Source: Desulfosarcina sp. BuS5 (GTDB taxonomy: Bacteria > Desulfobacterota > Desulfobacteria > Desulfobacterales > BuS5). Taken from it: a DNA stretch of 64,000 bases. Location of the stretch: contig NZ_CP087952.1 of NCBI RefSeq assembly GCF_028752835.1, forward strand, positions 1,965,041-2,029,040, given 5' to 3'. Of the stretch, positions 29,071 to 37,068 are shown in pieces (positions within the stretch are counted from its first letter, which is position 1; the number at the start of each line of letters is the position of its first letter). The notes under the pieces are model-generated. The model was not told the DNA's origin, did not search any database, and worked only from the letters and a program-made list of their open reading frames with translations. A program made the translations under genes and the position numbers.

Positions 29071-30394
29071 AGGCGGAAGGGTAATCGATCCGGGCCGCCT
29101 GGACGGAATAAATGATATTCTCATAAAAGATGGAAAAATAGCAGAAATATCAAGTGAAGGTTCCACTGCATTCGGGTCGGAATTAAAGGAAATCAATGCT
29201 ACCGGTAAAATAGTGACGCCCGGATTAATAGACATGCACGTGCATCTCAGGGAACCCGGGCAGGAATATAAAGAGACCATTAAAACCGGATGCGCCGCCG
29301 CCGCGCGGGGTGGGTTTACCGCTGTCTGCCCTATGCCGAACACAAATCCTGTCAATGACAACCGGCAGGTAACCGAATATATAATGGGGAAAGCAGCCCT
29401 GGAAGGTAAAATTCATGTCTATCCTGTCGGCGCAATCAGTAAAGGACTTGAAGGGAGCGCCTTATCCGAATATGGCGAATTAAAGGATGCAGGCGTTGTT
29501 GCCCTTTCCGATGACGGACTGCCGGTGATGAACAGCATGCTGATGCGGCGGGCAATGGAATATGCCGGAGGATTCGGCCTTCCGATTATATCACATTGTG
29601 AAGATCTTGATCTTGCCGCAGGCGGTGCCATGAACGAAGGCGAGGTAGCCACCAGCATGGGCCTGCCCGGCATTCCTAATGCATCCGAAAGTATAATGGT
29701 GATGAGAGATATCGCAATTTGCGAGTTAACCGGAACCCCACTGCATATTGCCCATGTGAGCACCAAAGAATCAGTCCACGCAATCAGGGATGCCAAAGCA
29801 AGAGGGATTCCGGTTACGGCCGAAACCGCTCCCCATTATTTTACCCTAACCCATGATGCCGTAAAGAATTATAATACATCCGCAAAAATGAATCCCCCCC
29901 TCCGCGCGGCAGCAGACCGCGAGGCTGTCCGTCAGGGACTGGCCGACGGCACCATAGATGTAATCGCAACCGACCATGCCCCCCATGCTGCCTATGAAAA
30001 AGATGTGGAATTCGAACTTGCCGCCAACGGAATTGCCGGCCTTGAAACCTCTCTCCCCTTATCTTTGCAGCTTGTCGAAGACGGCCTGCTATCCCTGACT
30101 GATTTAATAGATAGGATGTCAAAAGCTCCCGCCCGCATCCTTGGAATCGACAACAGCCTGAAGCCGGGAGCCCCCGCCGACATTACCATCATTAATCTGG
30201 AAAAATCATACATAATTGATGCCCCAAGCTTCGCATCGCTCGGGAAAAATACCCCCTTTGACGGCCTGCAGGTAAAGGGAAAGGCGGTGGTTACAATTGT
30301 CGGCGGTGAAATAGTATGGAAGGGGAGGGGGGAGCGCTCCTCAAGGCCGCAGGCCGCTCCGAAAAAGGTGCTTTATGTTAACCCGAAACAATAA
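29054..30394 (+). CDS. pyrC: Dihydroorotase (class I)
   Basis: 446 residues from the ATG at 29054, with GGAGG upstream; the earlier in-frame start would give an atypical N-terminus. It makes dihydroorotate from carbamoyl aspartate. The metal-site motifs are GLIDMHVHLREPGQE, SHCEDLDLAAGG, LHIAHVSTKESV and VIATDHAPH. The last 18 residues (GERSSRPQAAPKKVLYVN) are unusual and are encoded by an inverted copy of the sequence upstream of pyrB (see findings). It overlaps the response regulator by 20 bases. Confidence 0.95.
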   Translation: MLILIKGGRVIDPGRLDGINDILIKDGKIAEISSEGSTAFGSELKEINATGKIVTPGLIDMHVHLREPGQEYKETIKTGCAAAARGGFTAVCPMPNTNPVNDNRQVTEYIMGKAALEGKIHVYPVGAISKGLEGSALSEYGELKDAGVVALSDDGLPVMNSMLMRRAMEYAGGFGLPIISHCEDLDLAAGGAMNEGEVATSMGLPGIPNASESIMVMRDIAICELTGTPLHIAHVSTKESVHAIRDAKARGIPVTAETAPHYFTLTHDAVKNYNTSAKMNPPLRAAADREAVRQGLADGTIDVIATDHAPHAAYEKDVEFELAANGIAGLETSLPLSLQLVEDGLLSLTDLIDRMSKAPARILGIDNSLKPGAPADITIINLEKSYIIDAPSFASLGKNTPFDGLQVKGKAVVTIVGGEIVWKGRGERSSRPQAAPKKVLYVNPKQ

Positions 30395-31805
30395 TATCAA
30401 ACATACCAAACAACAGCAATCCGGCCGCAAACCACACATCCTGGTAGTTGACGACGAACTGAGTATGCGTGAATTTTTGGAAATCATGCTTAGCCGGGAC
30501 GGGTATGAGGTCACTACTGCCGGAACAGGCCGTGAAGCCGTCGCCCTGTTGAAAAACAAAAAATTCGATCTTCTGCTTTGTGATATAAGGCTGGGTGACA
30601 TTTCCGGCCTTGAGGTTCTGAAGGCGTGCAAAGAAAAAAATCACAGCACCGTTGTAATAATGATTTCCGCCTATGCCTCTACAGAAACAGCGGTGGAAGC
30701 CATGAATACAGGCGCCTACGATTATTTACCCAAGCCTTTTGACAATAATGAGTTAAGGCAGGCCATAGCAAAGGCCCTTGACCTGAAGACAGTTGAGCAT
30801 GAAAAAAAATTTCTGGACCAGGAACTGAAAAAAAATCTGCATTTCGGAATCCTGGTGGGAAACAGCTCCAGGATGATGCATATATACGATATGATCAGAC
30901 AGGTGGCCGCAACCAGGACCAATATAATGATATCCGGTGAAAGCGGAACCGGGAAAGAGCTTGTAGCCAAAGCCATACACGGAGAGAGCAACCGCAATGA
31001 AAAGCCTTTTGTCACCATTAATTGCGGCGGCATTTCGGAAAACCTTATTGAGAGTGAACTCTTCGGGCATAAAAAAGGTTCCTTTACCGGGGCGACATAC
31101 GATAAACAAGGCCTTTTTGAGCTTGCGGACAAGGGAACCCTCTTCCTTGACGAAATAGGCGAACTGACCCTGCAGCTCCAGGTTAAACTTCTCCGGGCGG
31201 TGCAGGAAAAAACCTTCAGGGCGGTAGGCGGAACTAGTGATATATCATCCGATATAAGGATAATTTCAGCCACCAACCGGAAACTCGAAGACGAGGTTAT
31301 TGAAGGACGTTTTAGAGAGGATCTTTTCTACAGGCTGAATGTTATCGAAATCAAGATGCCGCCACTGAGAGAAAGAAAGAGCGATCTGCGTATCCTGGCC
31401 CAGCATTTTCTCGAAAAATTTGCAAAAGAGGCAGGTAAAAAAATTTCAAAAATCTCATCCTATGCCATCGACCTGTTGAATAAATATGATTTCCCTGGAA
31501 ATGTCCGTGAACTTGAAAACCTGATGGAGCGCAGCGTGGCGCTCTCCAGCACCAACATACTCCTGCCCGACAACCTTGCCCTGTCGATACATAAAAACAG
31601 ATGGATAGAAGGTGTACAAGGAAAGCGCTTCGACCTTGATGAAGTGGAGAACGGGGTTTCCCTGGATAATATTATGGAAGAGATAGAGCGGGCCTACCTG
31701 AAAAAAGCCATGAGCTGCGCTGGAAACAGCAAAAATAAAGCCGCCGGCCTCCTCGGAATCAACCTCCGATCAATGCGCTACCGTTGTGACAAGCTGGGGG
31801 TTTAG
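30375..31805 (+). CDS. Sigma-54-dependent response regulator (PilR/NtrC family)
   Basis: 476 residues. The receiver domain (about 22-140) has LVVDDE, the phospho-acceptor Asp in LLCDIRLGD and the Lys in YLPKPFD. The AAA domain has Walker A GESGTGKE, the sigma-54 contact loop GSFTGA (Ser in place of Ala in GAFTGA), Walker B GTLFLDEIGEL and an R-finger RFREDLFYRL. The C-terminal Fis-type helix-turn-helix NKAAGLLGINLRSMRYRCDK resembles PilR. There is no histidine kinase next to it. A perfect sigma-54 promoter lies before the pilin gene at 36.9 kb, which it may activate. Confidence 0.9.
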   Translation: MLTRNNNIKHTKQQQSGRKPHILVVDDELSMREFLEIMLSRDGYEVTTAGTGREAVALLKNKKFDLLLCDIRLGDISGLEVLKACKEKNHSTVVIMISAYASTETAVEAMNTGAYDYLPKPFDNNELRQAIAKALDLKTVEHEKKFLDQELKKNLHFGILVGNSSRMMHIYDMIRQVAATRTNIMISGESGTGKELVAKAIHGESNRNEKPFVTINCGGISENLIESELFGHKKGSFTGATYDKQGLFELADKGTLFLDEIGELTLQLQVKLLRAVQEKTFRAVGGTSDISSDIRIISATNRKLEDEVIEGRFREDLFYRLNVIEIKMPPLRERKSDLRILAQHFLEKFAKEAGKKISKISSYAIDLLNKYDFPGNVRELENLMERSVALSSTNILLPDNLALSIHKNRWIEGVQGKRFDLDEVENGVSLDNIMEEIERAYLKKAMSCAGNSKNKAAGLLGINLRSMRYRCDKLGV

Positions 31806-31881
31806 TGGAACTGGAAGGAAATAATCTACGCATATCGTGCAGAAAGGCTGTTGTACGGCATTTATAAATATTGGAGGAGAT

Positions 31882-33426
31882 ATGAAAAAACTGCCGATCG
31901 GTATCCAGACCTTTTTGCAAATCATAGAAGAGGATTATTGTTATGTTGATAAAACAGAGTTTATAGCTGATCTGATTAAGAGCGATAAATACTACTTTCT
32001 TTCCCGTCCCCGCCGTTTTGGAAAGTCCCTTCTGGTCAGCACATTGAAAGCCGCCTTTTCCGGTCAAAAAAAACTCTTTACCGGCCTGTATCTTGAAAAA
32101 AATCATGACTGGAGCATTCAGTACCCGGTTATTCATATCAGTTTGGGAAGGGGCGTTATCAATCAGCGTGAAATCCTGGATATGACTATCCATTCCATTC
32201 TCAGGGAAAATGCATCTGACTACGGCGTCACGCTTGCAGAAACCCTGCCTCATCTTGCATTCTGCGAATTAATTCAAAAACTTGCCAAAAAATACGGCCA
32301 CCGGGTGGTTGTGCTTGTTGATGAATATGACAAGCCGATTCTGGATAATATCGATCACCCGGATATCGCCATCGAGATGCGGGAAGGTTTGAAAAATTTT
32401 TATACAATAATCAAAGATAGCGATGAGTATATTAAATTCGCATTTCTGACCGGGGTAAGCAAATTCAGCAAGGTCAACCTCTTCAGCGGTTTGAATAATC
32501 TTAAAGATATTACCCTGGATAAGCGGTATGCAACTATCTGCGGTTATACTGAAGAAGATATAAAGCAGGTTTTTTTCGAATACCTGGATGGTGTAGATTT
32601 TGGAATGCTGCGGGAATGGTATAATGGTTATAATTTCCTCGGCGAAAAAGTATATAATCCCTATGATATTTTGCTTTATTTAGACAGTGGTTTATTCAAA
32701 AACTACTGGTTTGAAACCGGCAGCCCCGCATTTCTGATCAAGCTGATCCAGGAGCGCCAATATTCCGTCCCCCGGCTTGACAATATAGTGGCGAGTGAAG
32801 TCCTGCTCTCCAGTTTTGACGTAAATGAGATGGCAATAGAAACCCTGCTTTTCCAGACAGGTTATTTAACCATCCGTGAAGTAAAACAGCAGGGAGCTCG
32901 CATACTTTACCGGCTGACCTATCCCAACCTGGAAGTCAGGATGAGCCTGGGGGAAAGTTTGCTGAACCATTTCACCAATTTTCCGATACAAAAAGAAGAG
33001 AATCTCTCAGCAGTTTATGAAGCCCTTGAAAAAGCGGATATAGATTCATTGCGGTCCATTTTCCACGCTTTTTTTGCATCGATTCCCCACGACTGGTACC
33101 GCAAAAACAGACTGGCTGGTTACGAAGGATATTACGCCTCAATTTTTTACTGCTACTTTACCGCTTTGGGACTTGATGTGATTGCCGAAGATACCACCAG
33201 CCATGGACGGATCGACCTGACGGTCAGGATGGGCAGCCGGGTTTACATTATTGAATTTAAAGTAACCGGCAAAAAAAATGATTCCCCGAATGCCTTAAAG
33301 CAGATCAAGGAAAAAGTTTATCATGATAAATATCGGCAAAAGGGTATTGACATTTACCTGATTGGTGTTGAATTTGAAAAAGTAGAAAGAAACATCATCA
33401 ATTTTGAATGGGAAAAGATTGTATAA
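31882..33426 (+). CDS. AAA-ATPase-like protein with PD-(D/E)XK nuclease-like domain (DUF1703)
   Basis: 514 residues from the ATG at 31882, with a GGAGGAG site. The N-terminal AAA-like domain begins LPIGIQTFLQIIEEDYCYVD and has a Walker A-type RPRRFGKSLLVSTLKAAF and Walker B-type VVVLVDEYDKPIL. The C-terminal PD-(D/E)XK-like domain shows GYEGYYASIFYCYFTALGLD, SHGRIDLTVRMGSRVYIIEF (Asp and Glu positions) and a following Lys. Such proteins are common, often multi-copy, in anaerobes and are suspected mobile or defence elements; function is unproven. It stands alone downstream of the response regulator. Confidence 0.85.
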   Translation: MKKLPIGIQTFLQIIEEDYCYVDKTEFIADLIKSDKYYFLSRPRRFGKSLLVSTLKAAFSGQKKLFTGLYLEKNHDWSIQYPVIHISLGRGVINQREILDMTIHSILRENASDYGVTLAETLPHLAFCELIQKLAKKYGHRVVVLVDEYDKPILDNIDHPDIAIEMREGLKNFYTIIKDSDEYIKFAFLTGVSKFSKVNLFSGLNNLKDITLDKRYATICGYTEEDIKQVFFEYLDGVDFGMLREWYNGYNFLGEKVYNPYDILLYLDSGLFKNYWFETGSPAFLIKLIQERQYSVPRLDNIVASEVLLSSFDVNEMAIETLLFQTGYLTIREVKQQGARILYRLTYPNLEVRMSLGESLLNHFTNFPIQKEENLSAVYEALEKADIDSLRSIFHAFFASIPHDWYRKNRLAGYEGYYASIFYCYFTALGLDVIAEDTTSHGRIDLTVRMGSRVYIIEFKVTGKKNDSPNALKQIKEKVYHDKYRQKGIDIYLIGVEFEKVERNIINFEWEKIV

Positions 33427-33504
33427 CTTCAAAATAAGAATTTACGGCAATCCTGATGAACATCAGCAATTCTAACCGGGCATCCATCAGCGCCGATCCA
33501 TCAA

Positions 33505-33590
33505 TCACCACCGTAGGGGCGGAGCCCCATCATCCATATACGCCAAAAATGATACAGGGGCAGAAATGGATTCTGCCCCTACGCCTTTTT
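33505..33590. repeat. Two short GC-rich palindromes
   Basis: GTAGGGGCGGAGCCCC (from about 33512) and AGGGGCAGAAATGGATTCTG followed by CCCCTACG (about 33552-33580) each fold back on themselves. The 205-base gap between two convergent genes holds only these; they may work as bidirectional terminators. Confidence 0.5.
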
Positions 33591-33631
33591 ATAGTATATT
33601 GTAACAAATATGGAAGAGTATTTTATTTGAG

Positions 33632-34186
33632 TTATCCACCCTCCGGATTAAAAATTTCATTCAAATTGATATTTATATCAAAAACAGTGAGTTTCAATGT
33701 TTCATCCCAATTCAAAATTTCAGGAATCCCGTATTTCTTATCAACCAGGCTGTATCGTTCAATGTATTTGCTTTCAGGAAATACCAGGATGTATTCTTTA
33801 ACACCAAAAATTTCATAAAGCCTTTTTTTCTCTCTCTTGTCCTTAACTTCAGTGGATGGAGATATGACTTCAATGATCAAGTCCGGTGCTCCCTGAATAT
33901 TGGCGTCTGTAATTTTGTTTTGATCGCAAACGATAAAAACATCCGGTTGAACCACGTTAAAGTCATCAAAAACAACATCTGTAGGCGCTATTCCGGTGTA
34001 GCATGGATTATTGGAAGCTGTTTTTAGTTGTATATAAAAATTACCTGTAATAGTTTGGTGTTTTATTTTGGGAGCAGGACTCATATTGTATGATAGACCC
34101 TTAATTAATTCCCAGCGTTCATCCTCGGGCCAGGTGAGATAATCCCTGTATGTATATTTTGAGTCTTTTTTGATTGAAAGCGACAT
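33632..34186 (-). CDS. Uma2-family putative restriction endonuclease-fold protein
   Basis: 184 residues. The Uma2 (DUF820) pattern is clear: YTYRDYLTWPEDERWELIKG near the N-terminus, DVVFDDFNVVQPDVFIVCDQ, the core APDLIIEVISPSTEVKDKRE and KRLYEIFGVKEYILVFPESK. It carries the PD-(D/E)XK-type fold with Asp in PDLIIEV and the Lys in KREKK. Uma2 genes are abundant in cyanobacteria and other accessory genomes, and their function is still not established. Single gene, antiparallel to its neighbours. Confidence 0.88.
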   Translation of the reverse strand: MSLSIKKDSKYTYRDYLTWPEDERWELIKGLSYNMSPAPKIKHQTITGNFYIQLKTASNNPCYTGIAPTDVVFDDFNVVQPDVFIVCDQNKITDANIQGAPDLIIEVISPSTEVKDKREKKRLYEIFGVKEYILVFPESKYIERYSLVDKKYGIPEILNWDETLKLTVFDININLNEIFNPEGG

Positions 34187-34308
34187 GATTTTTTATTCCC
34201 CAATAAAAAAGTCTATAGAGTTTATTCTGCGGCCTCCCAGTCTGTTTTGGATGGTATTTTTTTCAATTTCATGCCATCCTGTGCGCTCTTTAAGAATTTG
34301 AAAAGAAT

Positions 34309-34512
34309 TTGAAGTCAAACAGATTTTTATCCGAACCTCATTTCAAAAGCAGCCACTTTATGTTTTTTTCTTATCATAAACCATCCTTTTATTGCTGGCA
34401 ACAAGAGAACAGGCTTAAAGCCACTGTAGATGAACAAGAACAGTTTATCCTTAATCTTGCTACAGGAGATATTACACGTAAATCATTTATTAAGTAGTTA
34501 AAATATAATCTA
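34309..34512 (+). pseudogene. Possible Doc/Fic-type toxin remnant
   Basis: The frame contains [20 protein letters not shown] then GDITRKSFIK, which resembles the C-terminus of death-on-curing toxins (a helix followed by FxxWL). The next codons are TAG TTA AAA, so the Trp expected in FIKWLK appears to be a stop. The preceding 40 residues do not show the Fic HxFx(D/E)GN motif. Treated as a decayed fragment; identity is tentative. The remaining 470-base gap from 34187 shows nothing else. Confidence 0.35.
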
Positions 34513-34656
34513 ATTCAAATATTAAACGGATAAATATGATTATAAGTATACCGGCTTCTGCCTGAGAGAGAGGGAATTAATTTTCTTGACAGAACCGGAT
34601 TAAATATCTAACGATAAATAAAATTAAATAAATGTTTCCTTTTATAAGGTTTTGAC

Positions 34657-35154
34657 ATGTCTGACGAAGAAATTGAAAAAGGTTTAACTCTTGATAAAAA
34701 AACCATTGAAGTTTTAGTGGCCCAGGTTATTCCTACATCAAAATATTTTGAAGTCCGGTTTGATCATATGCAGGATCAGATTAATGGATTAAGATATGAT
34801 CTTAAAGAGTTTAAAGGCGATGTAGGGAAGCGTTTTGATTCAATGAACGCTGATATGAATCAGAGATTTGAACGAGTCGATCAGCGTTTTGATTCAATGA
34901 AAGCTGATATGGATCAGAGATTTGAACGAGTCGATCAGCGTTTTGATTCAATGAAAGCTGATATGGATCAGCGGTTTGCACAAGCAGATAAGAGATCTGA
35001 ACAGATAATCGCCTCCATTGACCGGTTAACGGATAAACTTGATCACCGGGATGAAAAACAAAGGTCTTTTACCTTGCGGATGTTTACTATTTCCATCAGC
35101 ATTTCGGTTGCAGGCGTGCTGGGTGTTTTTTTGAAAATATTCGGGGTTTTTTAA
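34657..35154 (+). CDS. Coiled-coil protein with C-terminal membrane helix
   Basis: 165 residues. Residues about 58-112 are three tandem 18-residue units of the form RFDSMKADMDQRFERVDQ, continuing a long coiled coil from about residue 40. Residues about 140-162 (FTISISISVAGVLGVFLKIF) form one membrane helix at the very C-terminus, so the rod should face the cytoplasm. It resembles DUF1640-type or Bdr-like tail-anchored coiled-coil proteins. No enzymatic residues are seen, and function is unknown. It lies convergent to a MazEF-like pair with a shared hairpin between them. Confidence 0.6.
   Translation: MSDEEIEKGLTLDKKTIEVLVAQVIPTSKYFEVRFDHMQDQINGLRYDLKEFKGDVGKRFDSMNADMNQRFERVDQRFDSMKADMDQRFERVDQRFDSMKADMDQRFAQADKRSEQIIASIDRLTDKLDHRDEKQRSFTLRMFTISISISVAGVLGVFLKIFGVF
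34831..34992. repeat. Three 54-bp tandem units inside coiled-coil gene
   Basis: Units begin at 34831, 34885 and 34939, each starting CGTTTTGATTCAATGAA. The first two differ at two positions; the last diverges in its final third. They encode the 18-residue coiled-coil repeat and could vary in number by slippage. Confidence 0.85.
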
Positions 35155-35161
35155 TTTTCTC

Positions 35162-35192
35162 TGTAGGGGCGAACACAAGGTTCGCCCCTACA
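35162..35192. terminator. Bidirectional hairpin between convergent genes
   Basis: TGTAGGGGCGAAC pairs exactly with GTTCGCCCCTACA across a 5-base loop (ACAAG). It lies between the coiled-coil gene stop (35154) and the mazF-like stop (35223). Confidence 0.6.
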
Positions 35193-35222
35193 ATCGCATT
35201 CCATAAAAAAAGGTTTTTGCCC

Positions 35223-35576
35223 TTAAACCTCTACAGGTTCAGTCAGAAGTTTAATACCCTGCAAAATTTGAAAAAAACGATCCTTTGATAAAGTTCCAAT
35301 TTTTTCGGATAAATCGCTCTTGTTCACTGTGAAAAGTTGAGAAATATTCACAACACTTTTTTTAGGCAGGTTGGCTTCACCTTTTTTTAATGTCACGTTA
35401 CCAGGCGCACCGGCTCTTTTAAGATTGGATGTTAGAGTACAAATTACAACCGTGTTTATTCGGCTGTGATTAAAGAGATTGTTTTGAATAACGACGTGGG
35501 GATGACGATAGCCGGGTTCTGATCCATTTGGTGGGGTAAAGTCTATCCAAAAGATATCACCCTGGTTGATTACCAT
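35223..35576 (-). CDS. MazF/PemK-family mRNA interferase toxin
   Basis: 117 residues. The family starts IxxGDIxWxxF, here INQGDIFWIDFTPPNGSEPG, followed by RHPHVVIQNNLFN, VVICTLTSN and LPKKSVVNISQLFTVNKSDL. These are the SH3-like barrel features of PemK/MazF endoribonucleases, including the conserved GxRPxxVxQ-like segment. The upstream antitoxin gene overlaps its start by 7 bases, the usual toxin-antitoxin coupling. Full length and probably functional. Confidence 0.88.
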   Translation of the reverse strand: MVINQGDIFWIDFTPPNGSEPGYRHPHVVIQNNLFNHSRINTVVICTLTSNLKRAGAPGNVTLKKGEANLPKKSVVNISQLFTVNKSDLSEKIGTLSKDRFFQILQGIKLLTEPVEV

Positions 35577-35818
35577 TGATCCTTCACCATTTTATAATGA
35601 TTTGAACGCATCATATTAACTATTGGTTCAGATTCAGGTAAATCTTTGTAAGCCTCATTAAGCAATTTAAGAAGCTCAATATTATTGTGGCGCTGAATGA
35701 ATTCCCGGGCAGCCATCGCAAACAGGCGGCTTCTTGAAACCTTTAAATTTTTTGCAAGAACATCCATCTGTTCAAAAACAGGTTGTTCAATTGATATCGC
35801 TGTCTTTACCTGTGGCAT
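35570..35818 (-). CDS. Ribbon-helix-helix antitoxin (MazE/PemI-like)
   Basis: 82 residues from the ATG at 35818, with GAGGTG upstream. The N-terminus VKTAISIEQPVFEQMDVLAK then SRSRLFAMAAREFI has the ribbon-helix-helix pattern that binds the operator. The C-terminal part (LPESEPIVNMMRSNHYKMVK) should wrap the toxin. It precedes and overlaps the mazF-like gene, so the pair is expected to repress its own promoter. Confidence 0.8.
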   Translation of the reverse strand: MPQVKTAISIEQPVFEQMDVLAKNLKVSRSRLFAMAAREFIQRHNNIELLKLLNEAYKDLPESEPIVNMMRSNHYKMVKDQW

Positions 35819-35914
35819 TTTATGCACCTCATATGTTATACTATTAATATAACTATTGGTATGCTATGCGTCAATATAAAACCAACAGATTATGAAATAA
35901 CCATCGCAATAGCT

Positions 35915-35998
35915 GTAGAGACAAGGCATGCGTTGTCTCTACAGCCCGCCTGCGCAACCATATGTATTGACGGTATCATTACGATAAATATATATTTT
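35915..35998. repeat. 84-bp direct repeat, copy 1
   Basis: It begins with a palindrome GTAGAGACAAGGCATGCGTT and continues to ATATATATTTT. It matches 36615-36698 with only 3 differences, exactly 700 bases away. It covers the last codons and stop of the DUF2442 gene. Confidence 0.85.
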
Positions 35999-36257
35999 CA
36001 CTATTTTGTTCGGCTGGCAAGCCATTTATCCAGAGCTCAGATTCACTTAAATCAATCTCATCTGACCAGATAACACCATATCCATGTTTGTCGGTTTTTA
36101 CAGAGCTGAATAAAGCATCATTTAAAAGCGGCCTGAAAGTTTCTTCTTTTAACAATAAAGAACAATCATAGATTTTTTTAGTATTATTAGCAAATGTGAC
36201 AAAAAGCCTTTTTCCTGACAATGGCTCAACGCGTTTTATTCTTGGATAGTTTTTCAT
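35979..36257 (-). CDS. DUF2442 protein (antitoxin-like)
   Basis: 92 residues: YPRIKRVEPLSGKRLFVTFA at the N-terminus, KKIYDCSLLLKEETFRPL and GYGVIWSDEIDLSESELWIN. This is the DUF2442 pattern, usually found paired with DUF4160 as a toxin-antitoxin-like unit. The DUF4160 gene is directly upstream (10 bases). The C-terminal residues fall inside a flanking direct repeat. Confidence 0.85.
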   Translation of the reverse strand: MKNYPRIKRVEPLSGKRLFVTFANNTKKIYDCSLLLKEETFRPLLNDALFSSVKTDKHGYGVIWSDEIDLSESELWINGLPAEQNSENIYLS

Positions 36258-36267
36258 AATTTTTCCA

Positions 36268-36516
36268 TTATTCCAATCCCGGAAACCTCTTAAATTTTTG
36301 TGTTTTCCATAATTCCATTAAATCCTTCTGGTACATCATAGCCCATTCCCTTACCATTTTTTGAGCCCTGTTCGATAAATCACCCTCAACCATTTCAAGC
36401 GATTCAATTTCAAAAACCCCGTTGTATTCGCCATAAAGGGCGTGGAAATGCGGTACGCCGTGTTCTCTAAAATACATTTTTATCAAAATCCCATAAAACC
36501 TTGCTATAACAGGCAT
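36268..36516 (-). CDS. DUF4160 protein
   Basis: 82 residues from the ATG at 36516 (MPVIARFYGILIKMYFREHG). The HGVPHFHALYGEYNGVFEIE segment with its conserved His residues is the family signature, followed by MVREWAMMYQKDLMELW. DUF4160 and DUF2442 co-occur as a small two-gene unit suspected to be a toxin-antitoxin pair; biochemical proof is lacking. The whole unit is bracketed by 84-bp direct repeats. Confidence 0.85.
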   Translation of the reverse strand: MPVIARFYGILIKMYFREHGVPHFHALYGEYNGVFEIESLEMVEGDLSNRAQKMVREWAMMYQKDLMELWKTQKFKRFPGLE

Positions 36517-36614
36517 AATACATGTTTTCCTTTCATTTTTCAATCAAAGCCCAATAGATGGATTTTTAACAATTTTTAAAATCCGGCGGTTTTTATCGTA
36601 ATTTTTTTCCTGTG

Positions 36615-36698
36615 GTAGAGACAAGGCATGCCTTGTCTCTACAGCCCGCCTGTGCAACCATAAGTATTGACGGTATCATTACGATAAATATATATTTT
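36615..36698. repeat. 84-bp direct repeat, copy 2
   Basis: It starts with the perfect palindrome GTAGAGACAAGGCATGCCTT and matches 35915-35998 at 81 of 84 positions. Together the pair encloses the DUF2442/DUF4160 genes. Confidence 0.85.
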
Positions 36699-36898
36699 AT
36701 TTTTAAAATTTCAAAAACTTTTTTATTGCGCTATAATAAAAAATTACCAAATCTTGTCACCCAAACACCAAATTTTGTTAAACAGCAATTTTTTGACTAC
36801 CCGGATATGCACAACATCCCCGGACGGTGACCGCTATCAAACTAAAATCAAGCATAAATATAAATAGTTACAGATTAATCCAACACCAGATAAAAAAG

Positions 36899-36914
36899 TG
36901 GCACACCCATTGCA
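36899..36914 (+). promoter_or_regulatory. Sigma-54 promoter of the pilin gene
   Basis: TGGCACACCCATTGCA matches the -24/-12 consensus TGGCAC-N5-TTGCA exactly, with the GG and GC dinucleotides 12 bases apart. Transcription would start near 36925, leaving a leader of about 145 bases before pilA. The PilR-like regulator at 30375-31805 is the obvious activator candidate. Confidence 0.85.
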
Positions 36915-37068
36915 TCACCCCTTTCTGATTGAAAATATTTTTCCAAAACTTATCGCAGAGAAAAAAGGAGGTGATCACACACCATTGCAGGGAAAACTCT
37001 CTTGCAACAAAACAACGCAACAACATGTTTTTTTCTTAACAGCAAACAGGCAAAAAAGGGGATTTAAA

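Noticed and set aside
29841-30122. Minus-strand frame inside pyrC
   Set aside because: Arg/His-rich composition typical of an antisense frame, fully covered by pyrC.
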